In this document: positions 58,250 to 64,000 of the stretch, piece after piece | Layout of the letters: every line of letters starts with the position of its first letter | How positions within the stretch are numbered: the first letter of the stretch is position 1 | Source of the DNA: VXRD01 sp965242535 | GTDB taxonomy: Bacteria; Latescibacterota; UBA2968 | Length of the DNA stretch: 64,000 bases | NCBI GenBank assembly: GCA_965242535.1 | Contig: OZ251458.1 | Coordinates: forward strand, 3,968,001 to 4,032,000 | Direction: 5' to 3' | Notes under the pieces: model-generated | Told to the model about the DNA's origin: nothing | The model's input: the letters and a program-made list of their open reading frames with translations, nothing else | The model's database searches: none | Made by a program: the position numbers and the translations under genes

Positions 58250-59446
58250 TTACGTTTCCCGAAAGATCGTGCTTTCGCGCTCAAACCACTTGGCGCATCC
58301 GTACAGGCTGAGGCCCGCGAGGGCGATGAGCGAGGCATAGACCTCGAGCAACAAGGGGATGCTGATGGTTCCCGACAAAATGTCTTTGGCCGCGAGGGAG
58401 ATATTCAAAATCGGGATGAACGCGGTCACCGCATCGAGTTCAATGCCGGGCAAAAGCCCGACCGCCGCGGGAACGATGATCACGATATTGAGCGGCGTCA
58501 TAATGGTCTGCGCCTCTTTGAAAGACCTGGCAAAAATGGACAGGGACATCAGCGCGGCCGCAAAAAAGATGACCAGGGGCAAAAACAGGGAAAAGAACAA
58601 GAGAACAGAGGCGAGGTCGAACGTCCCTTGCAGGGCTTGGAGAATCTTTGCGACGATTTCTCGGCTTAGCAAAAAGATACAAAAAAGACCGATAAAACTG
58701 ACCAGCACCGAAACGAGCCCGGCCAGCATCACCACCGCGCACTTGCCCAGCAAGATGTGAAACCTGCTGACCGGCACCACGAGCAGCGTCTCCAGCGTGC
58801 CGCGTTCTTTCTCTCCCGCGCCCAAGTCGATGGCCGGATACATGCACCCGAGAAACCCCATCAAAATAAAAATATAGGGCAAAAATCCCCCGATGACCAT
58901 GCCCACTTTCTCCCGCGCAGACGCGATGTCATGGCGTTGGACCTGCACGGGATCCACGATCTTTCGGTCGAGCGAAAGCCGTTGGAATCGCTCGTCCACG
59001 AGTTGGTTTTCGTAGTATCGAATCAAATTGGTCAGGCGCGTGCGCGACTCGTTCAAGTTCTTGGACGAATTGAAATAGAGGTGGATCCGCCCGGATTGCA
59101 AAGCGGCGATTTGCGCGTCGAATTGCGCGTCGAAGCGAATCGCCGCATCCAAGCTGTCGGATTGAATCAAAGCGCGGATACCGTCCTCGCGCACATCTTC
59201 CCGAATCTTCAAATCTCCGCGCTCGAGCAGCGTATCCCGGAACGCCGCCGCATTGCCGTGCGCGATCAGCGCCACTTCCAGCGTTTTCGCCTTGGCCTTC
59301 TTCGCTTGCCGCATCGTCAGCCCGCCCACGAGCGTGATCAACACCGGAAACAACAGCATCGGCAGGACGATCATCATCATCATCGACCGCCTGTCGCGGG
59401 TGACGTCCTTGAGCTCTTTTTTGAAAATCGTCAAAATGGGTTTCAC
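58250..59446 (-). CDS. natB: ABC exporter permease, NatB-like
   Basis: 398 residues. One N-terminal membrane segment (MMMMIVLPMLLFPVLITLVG), an extracytoplasmic domain of about 150 residues, then a cluster of five or six segments, the topology of ABC-2 permeases of the NatB type. DLGAGEKERGTLETLLVVPV is the family signature next to the first segment of the cluster. NatAB of Bacillus exports Na+, but related exporters carry other substrates, so the cargo here is uncertain. Start GTG 59446 follows CAGGAGA. It is downstream of natA, 45 bases apart, and ends at a strong terminator. Confidence 0.83.
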   Translation of the reverse strand: MKPILTIFKKELKDVTRDRRSMMMMIVLPMLLFPVLITLVGGLTMRQAKKAKAKTLEVALIAHGNAAAFRDTLLERGDLKIREDVREDGIRALIQSDSLDAAIRFDAQFDAQIAALQSGRIHLYFNSSKNLNESRTRLTNLIRYYENQLVDERFQRLSLDRKIVDPVQVQRHDIASAREKVGMVIGGFLPYIFILMGFLGCMYPAIDLGAGEKERGTLETLLVVPVSRFHILLGKCAVVMLAGLVSVLVSFIGLFCIFLLSREIVAKILQALQGTFDLASVLLFFSLFLPLVIFFAAALMSLSIFARSFKEAQTIMTPLNIVIIVPAAVGLLPGIELDAVTAFIPILNISLAAKDILSGTISIPLLLEVYASLIALAGLSLYGCAKWFERESTIFRET

Positions 59447-59490
59447 TGCGATCTCTCCTGAAAATACGGCCCGCGTCGCATCTGCGGATA

Positions 59491-60258
59491 TTATGCCTTT
59501 TCAACGATGCGAATAAATTCATCCTCGAGCGTAGGGGTTTGCATCTGATTCTGAAACTCCGCAAACGTCCCGTTGAACTGCAACCGGCCCTTGTGGATGA
59601 TGGCGAGATCGTCGCTGAGCAGGCTGACTTCCCCCATGCGATGCGTGGAAAAAATAACGGTTTTGCCCGCGTCTCGACAGTTGCGGATGAGGCGCACGAT
59701 ATTGCGCGAAGTGACGACGTCGAGGCCAGAGGTGGGTTCGTCGAATACGATGACGTCGGGGTCGTGAATGATCGTGCGTACTATCGAGACTTTTTGTTTC
59801 ATGCCCGTGGAGAGTTTGCCAATGCGGCGATCGGCGAACCCCTCCATGTCGAGCAAGCCAAAGAGGTGAGCGCGCCGCGCTTGGTAATCCGCATCGTTCA
59901 AGCCGTGCAAGTCCGCGAAATAGCGCACCATTTCATCGGGCGTCAGGCGGTCGTACAAACCCGTGTTGCCGGTGAGAAAGCCGAGGTTTTGGCGCGCGGC
60001 CTGGCCTTGTTCGACCGTGTCGTATCCCGCCACGCTGATGCGCCCCGAGGTGGGTTTGAGCATGGTGGCGATCATCCGCAGCGCAGTGGTCTTGCCCGCG
60101 CCGTTGGGGCCCAACAGCGCGAACACGCGCCCGGGCTCGCACGTAAAACTGACGTGTTGCACGGCGTCGATGGTATTGCCCTGGAACCCATCCTCCATTT
60201 CGCGCTTCTGCTGCCGCGACAAGGTGAAGGTTTTGACGATATCCTCTACGACGACCAT
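59491..60258 (-). CDS. natA: ABC transporter ATP-binding protein, NatA-like
   Basis: 255 residues. Walker A LLGPNGAGKTT near 51, Q-loop in LGFLTGNTGLYD, signature LSTGMKQKVSI near 138, Walker B VIVFDEPTSGLD near 160, switch His in FSTHRMGEV. It drives the NatB-like permease encoded next. The insertion LSRQQKREMEDGFQGN after the first strand is a feature of NatA-type exporters. ATG 60258 follows GGAGGG. First gene of a two-gene operon. Confidence 0.9.
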   Translation of the reverse strand: MVVVEDIVKTFTLSRQQKREMEDGFQGNTIDAVQHVSFTCEPGRVFALLGPNGAGKTTALRMIATMLKPTSGRISVAGYDTVEQGQAARQNLGFLTGNTGLYDRLTPDEMVRYFADLHGLNDADYQARRAHLFGLLDMEGFADRRIGKLSTGMKQKVSIVRTIIHDPDVIVFDEPTSGLDVVTSRNIVRLIRNCRDAGKTVIFSTHRMGEVSLLSDDLAIIHKGRLQFNGTFAEFQNQMQTPTLEDEFIRIVEKA

Positions 60259-60409
60259 ACGCCCTCCAGAGGCGGGGTAAAACTGCGATGAGTCGTTCAG
60301 CGTAGGGACAGTCTGTCCGGAGCAACGACTCGTTTAAGGGCTGTCAATAGAACATCCATTTCGTATTATATCGCTTGAAATTCCGTTACGCAACGCAAAG
60401 GAGAATACG

Positions 60410-61651
60410 ATGGACAAACTCAACCTCGCGCTGATCGGTTGCGGCGGCATGGGAACGCGCCATTTGTACGGCCTGCGCGAACTGGCGCGGACGCCGTTTA
60501 ACAACATCGCATTGTGTGCCCTGTGCGATCTCGACCGCGACAACGCCGAACTCGCCGCGCGAGAAGCCGAACGCTTGCTCGGCTCAAAACCGCCCGTCTT
60601 CACCTCGCTGGAAGCGATGGTGCGCGCCATCCCGGATTTGATGGCGGTCGATGTGGTCACCGATCCATCGGTGCATCACACCGTGGTGTGTCAGGCATTG
60701 GATATGGGATTGCACGTGCTGGTGGAAAAGCCCATGGCCATTTCCGTGAAAGCGTGCCATGCCATGATCGCCGCCGCCGAGCGCAACGGGCGAAAGCTGT
60801 CCGTCGCGGAAAATTATCGGCGCGATCCCTCGGCGCGATTAACGCGGCATTTGCTGGACACCGGGCGCGTTGGCACGCCGTATATGGCGATGCTCCACGC
60901 GGTGCGCGGGGGCAATGAAATTTTCATCACGCCTTGGCGGCATTTGAAAGACCGCGGCGGGCCCTTGCTCGACATGGGCGTACACTATGCGGATTTGATC
61001 CGCTACCAACTCGGCGATGTGGCGGAGGTCTATGGCGATGCGCGCTTGGTGGAACCCATCCGCAAAAAACAGCGGGCCATCCGCGATCGATACGCCTTTT
61101 ACCAACGGCGATTTCGCGCCATGCCAAGCGAAGTGCCCGCGACAGCGGAAGACACGGCTATGGCGATGCTGAAGATGGAAAGCGGCGCGACGGTGAGTTT
61201 TATGATGGGCATTGCCGGGCACGGCGCGTGCCGCAATCAGTTGATCTTGGGCAACGAGGGGTGCTTGCAGAGCTTTGGCAATCGCGGCGGCCAAGCGATC
61301 TGGCGATCCGCAGATGGCGCAGTGCGCGATCAGGCTGCGATTTTAGACGCCATTGACGACTTTGAATGGCATCCGCTCTTAGACCACTTTTTCCCCACGA
61401 TGAACAGCGCGGGCGACGAGGCCGTGGATTGGAAATTGATCGCGTATGAACAATACGAACTCGCCTGCGCGGTGTTAAACGGCGATCCCATCGAGGTCGA
61501 TGGCACCGAGGGCATGAAGGATGTCACCGCCATCTACGCGATCTGCGAATCCGCCCGCGCAGGCCGCGCAGTGACGGCGACAGAGGTCGAACGTGGAGAG
61601 GTGTACAGCTATCAGGCAGAGATCGACGCCGCGCTGGGGATAGGCACTTGA
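60410..61651 (+). CDS. Gfo/Idh/MocA-family oxidoreductase 4
   Basis: 413 residues. ALIGCGGMGTRHLYGL is the nucleotide site, HVLVEKPMAISVKACHAM holds the catalytic Lys of EKP, and GGPLLDMGVHYADLIRY gives the His of the substrate pocket with the Asp before it. Unlike oxidoreductases 1 and 2 it keeps the standard EKP motif, and it stands alone between convergent genes. Probably a sugar or inositol dehydrogenase. ATG 60410 follows AAAGGAG. A short broken copy of the GC-rich hairpin (GTAGGGACAG) lies at about 60302, between this gene and natA. Confidence 0.88.
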   Translation: MDKLNLALIGCGGMGTRHLYGLRELARTPFNNIALCALCDLDRDNAELAAREAERLLGSKPPVFTSLEAMVRAIPDLMAVDVVTDPSVHHTVVCQALDMGLHVLVEKPMAISVKACHAMIAAAERNGRKLSVAENYRRDPSARLTRHLLDTGRVGTPYMAMLHAVRGGNEIFITPWRHLKDRGGPLLDMGVHYADLIRYQLGDVAEVYGDARLVEPIRKKQRAIRDRYAFYQRRFRAMPSEVPATAEDTAMAMLKMESGATVSFMMGIAGHGACRNQLILGNEGCLQSFGNRGGQAIWRSADGAVRDQAAILDAIDDFEWHPLLDHFFPTMNSAGDEAVDWKLIAYEQYELACAVLNGDPIEVDGTEGMKDVTAIYAICESARAGRAVTATEVERGEVYSYQAEIDAALGIGT

Positions 61652-61679
61652 AAAACAGCAAGGATGAAGGGTTCTGATC

Positions 61680-62834
61680 TCATTTCAACAAACTCAACTG
61701 TTCGGCACGGTCGGGTCGGGTCCTCGGCAACACGGCTTCGCCGACTGTAAATCCCGCCTTGAGGAGCGTCCGCACGGCATCGATATCCGAGGCGATTTGC
61801 ACTTCTGAACCCTCCCTTGCCGGCGCGAGCAACAGCACTTCCCCGCCATCGATGCCCCGTTCTGTAAGCAGGGCATCGCTATGCGTGCTCACAAAAACCT
61901 GGGGCCGCCTATTTCTTTGCATTCGGGAGATAAAAGGCGCGAGTTGAGAGACAATGCCCGCATTTAACGACAACTCTGGCTCTTCTAACAAGAGCACGGA
62001 GTCGCTGTCGAGGAGAGACCACAACAAGCCCATAAGACGAAGCGTTCCGTCGGAAAATTGGTCTTCGCGCTGCAAGCCCGCATTCGGGCGCCAATGCGAA
62101 TAAAGGGCTTGCAAATGGGGCCGCCCCGTGATTTCATCGCGGATAAATTCCAACTGCTCGAGTTGGGGCACGGCAATTTTGAGGGCGCGTTCAATTTTTT
62201 GCAGGCGGGAGCGGCGCGTCCTTTCCGTAACTCTGGCAATCCTTTCCAAAAACCCTTGCCCAAAGGGATCATCTTCGACAACCCTGCCCTGAATCGAATC
62301 GGCAAAGCGCAAGAGTTGAGGCACCAGATGCAAATAGGTAATGGCTTGAAAAAAACGCACGAGTTCCCGAAAATCCGCATTGACATTGATTTGCTCGAGA
62401 AAAGTTTGCGTGAGGCGATCCCTATCCGATTCGTCGTCATCGTCTGGCCTATCGAGAATCTGTCGATCATCTTTCCACAGGCGTTCATAAGTGAGAAAGG
62501 GTTGGCGATACCCGCGAGGTTCTTGGCGAATCCCGATGGCGTATCGCCATGCCTCGGGCGAGTCTGCGTTGTCCGCGAGGTGAATTTCAATGGCGACTTC
62601 CGGATCTTGCCGCGCCGCCAAATTTCGGATTTTGGAGACGCCTCCGCGGTCCTTGACCGCTTTTTGCAAGCCGCCCCCTTCGGCCTTGACGACATCTCGA
62701 AGAAAGCGAAAAATGTCGAGGAGATTGGATTTGCCAGACGCATTCGCGCCTACGATGAACTGGCGTTCGCGCAACCGCACATCGATGCGCCGAAAATTGC
62801 GCCAGTTTTTTGCGATGAGACGCTTGATCATCAT
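61680..62834 (-). CDS. AAA-family ATPase, OLD/RecF-like (AAA_21)
   Basis: 384 residues. Walker A FIVGANASGKSNLLD near residue 30, ABC-like signature FSDGTLRLMGLLW near 272, Walker B LLLEEPELSLNAGI near 290 and the H-loop STHSDALL near 325. Such SMC-like ATPases occur alone or with a nuclease such as OLD-type TOPRIM or an RloB/DUF4276-like partner in defence loci. Here no TOPRIM domain is fused and no partner is adjacent, so defence is only a possibility. It starts 18 bases after the monooxygenase stop on the same strand, with a weak ribosome site. Confidence 0.82.
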   Translation of the reverse strand: MMIKRLIAKNWRNFRRIDVRLRERQFIVGANASGKSNLLDIFRFLRDVVKAEGGGLQKAVKDRGGVSKIRNLAARQDPEVAIEIHLADNADSPEAWRYAIGIRQEPRGYRQPFLTYERLWKDDRQILDRPDDDDESDRDRLTQTFLEQINVNADFRELVRFFQAITYLHLVPQLLRFADSIQGRVVEDDPFGQGFLERIARVTERTRRSRLQKIERALKIAVPQLEQLEFIRDEITGRPHLQALYSHWRPNAGLQREDQFSDGTLRLMGLLWSLLDSDSVLLLEEPELSLNAGIVSQLAPFISRMQRNRRPQVFVSTHSDALLTERGIDGGEVLLLAPAREGSEVQIASDIDAVRTLLKAGFTVGEAVLPRTRPDRAEQLSLLK

Positions 62835-62852
62835 GGCGACGCCCCGCGTAGG

Positions 62853-64000
62853 TTATTCGTCCACAGCCGAAAAAAGAGGTTCAACCCCACCTTCCGCAAC
62901 GCTCATGTAGCCGATCAGCATTTCGTCAAAGCTCTGCTCGCCCCAGCGAACCGTTGCCGAGGGATCGGGGTTCAATTTGTTTTTCGCCGAGTTGTCAAAA
63001 ACCGCATGGCTGACCACGCGCGTGCCGGCCGGGAGGAATTTGGGGGTTGCAAGCGTGTAAAACCGTTGCCAGTTGAACGTGTAATTCGGCACGGAGAGCA
63101 GGGTCTCGCGGTTGCCGTCCGGGTAGTGAGCCACATAGCGGAAGCCCGCGCCGCGAAAGTGCATGTGGGGGAATAAGCTGTAGAGCGTGACGGCTTTTTT
63201 GAAAATTTGGATGGATGAATCCCGGTGGGCGCGGGCGTGGGGCGGGATTTTGATTTTGGGATTGGCCGGGCCGACCACGATGTTTTCGCGCAAATTCTGT
63301 GCGTCGGTGAAGTACAACCCCAACGCGCTCTCATCCACTTCGGCGCGGCCCGTGGTCGTATAGTGGATTTGAAACTGAATTTTGCTCCCAGCGGGCAACA
63401 ACCGCGCCGTGCCCTCGGGCAACATCACCCCGTCCATGCCCGGTACATACGACGCGAAAATGCCGTCTAACCAGCGGTTCTTCGCGGGCTTCATCTCGTG
63501 GTTTTTGGGGTAGATCACCCGCGCCAAGGCGTGGTGCATCGCCGCGCGATTGCCCGGCAAAAACTCCGTGCCGCGCACCCACACATCGCGGTCGATGGGC
63601 ACGGTCATTTTGAGATACCGGTAATCGACAATGCCGGTTGCCGGGATTTCTTGGCGGTCCAACGCCATGACCAAGTCCGGTTCCCCATACGCCCAAGTCG
63701 TGGCGTGCGTGGGGTTGTCCGCCAAGGGATCGGCCCCCTCCCCGCGCGGCGCGCCGGCTTCGATCCAGTGGACGAGGGTCTGCGTCTCGCGCACGGTGAG
63801 CGACATGTCGTTGCTGAATGTGCCGATGTGCGGGTCCGCGTGCCACGGGGGCATGCGCCGGGTTCGCACCACCTCTCGCATCATCGGCGCCCAGCCCGCG
63901 ATGTCTTTGTACTCGGTCATATCGAACGGGGCAATGCCGCCGGGGCGGTGACAGGGCACGCATTTTTGTTGCAAAATGGGCGCGACCTCTCGGGCGTAGG
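62853..64000 (-). CDS. Cytochrome c plus copper type II ascorbate-dependent monooxygenase-like protein, 5' part outside window
   Basis: About 382 residues visible. A haem c site CVPCH lies in KCVPCHRPGGIAPFDM near the visible start, then a domain resembling peptidylglycine-hydroxylating monooxygenase: MHHALARVIYP with the His pair and SLFPHMHFRGAGF with the HxH copper ligands. This cytochrome/monooxygenase arrangement is common in planctomycete-like and acidobacterial genomes. The frame is open to the right edge (REVAPILQQKC), so start codon and any signal peptide are outside. The substrate is unknown. It is probably periplasmic, as c-type haem requires. Confidence 0.82.
   Translation of the reverse strand, partial: YAREVAPILQQKCVPCHRPGGIAPFDMTEYKDIAGWAPMMREVVRTRRMPPWHADPHIGTFSNDMSLTVRETQTLVHWIEAGAPRGEGADPLADNPTHATTWAYGEPDLVMALDRQEIPATGIVDYRYLKMTVPIDRDVWVRGTEFLPGNRAAMHHALARVIYPKNHEMKPAKNRWLDGIFASYVPGMDGVMLPEGTARLLPAGSKIQFQIHYTTTGRAEVDESALGLYFTDAQNLRENIVVGPANPKIKIPPHARAHRDSSIQIFKKAVTLYSLFPHMHFRGAGFRYVAHYPDGNRETLLSVPNYTFNWQRFYTLATPKFLPAGTRVVSHAVFDNSAKNKLNPDPSATVRWGEQSFDEMLIGYMSVAEGGVEPLFSAVDE

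Noticed and set aside
61680..62834. Defence system centred on the OLD-like ATPase
   Set aside because: No TOPRIM domain or partner gene is adjacent, and the neighbours are metabolic. The family alone is not enough evidence.

Overview
The window looks like a chromosomal piece of an uncultured, GC-rich, probably Gram-negative heterotroph. Several traits recall Candidatus Latescibacterota or Poribacteria genomes: two large DUF6785-like membrane proteins, a secreted protein ending in calcium-loop (dockerin-like) repeats, a sulfatase, a heparinase II/III-like protein, phytanoyl-CoA-type dioxygenase, several Gfo/Idh/MocA dehydrogenases, and a cytochrome c/copper monooxygenase-like protein. This placement is an inference from gene content, not from a marker gene. 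parAB suggests chromosomal sequence, possibly near the origin, but no parS or oriC was recognised. No rRNA, tRNA or CRISPR array was recognised.

Layout. 1-950: VanX-type dipeptidase (cut by the window edge) and a GtrA flippase. 951-2399: a MITE-like repeat and a minisatellite. 2400-5033: pyruvate phosphate dikinase. 5097-14995: a six-gene island inserted behind ppdK, with a DNA2/UPF1-like helicase, a protein of unknown function, a coiled-coil protein, a TerY-like VWA protein, a PP2C phosphatase and a zinc-ribbon kinase. It is closed on the right by a cysK fragment joined to a second copy of the ppdK 3' end. 15215-19816: a Panacea-type toxin-antitoxin pair, an ATPase-nuclease, and parAB. 19831-23912: a MITE fragment cut by an IS4 element, then a small protein, a dioxygenase and a SLOG-deacetylase fusion. 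24005-32060: nucleotidyltransferase remnant, heparinase, secreted protein, nucleotidyltransferase and DUF6785 protein. 32669-44075: histone-tail-like protein, AddA-like helicase-nuclease, AlkA-like glycosylase, giant TPR protein and a sigma-54 activator. 44251-48974: second DUF6785 protein, MITE, antitoxin-like ORF, mazE with a broken mazF, and a flippase. 49090-55167: sugar oxidoreductase operon with a truncated last gene, facing a sulfatase-TrmH-DUF2231 operon. 55240-64000: MITE inside a MITE, NYN nuclease, PhoD phosphatase, NatAB exporter, Gfo/Idh/MocA, an OLD-like ATPase and a partial copper monooxygenase.

The most striking locus is the six-gene island. Five of its genes overlap or abut, so it is almost certainly one operon. 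Its core (VWA, phosphatase, kinase) is the described TerY-P triad, linked to stress and phage-defence functions. Here it is joined to a large SF1 helicase and two proteins I cannot assign. A second theme is rearrangement. Several accessory segments are bordered by direct copies of a neighbouring host gene end (125 bp of ppdK, 58 bp of the flippase, 32 bp of gtrA). Broken genes mark many junctions (cysK, mazF, a Gfo/Idh/MocA gene, a nucleotidyltransferase, an IS5 transposase). At least five copies of one MITE-like family and a dozen copies of a short GC-rich hairpin are scattered through the window. Some junctions could be assembly artefacts and this should be kept in mind.
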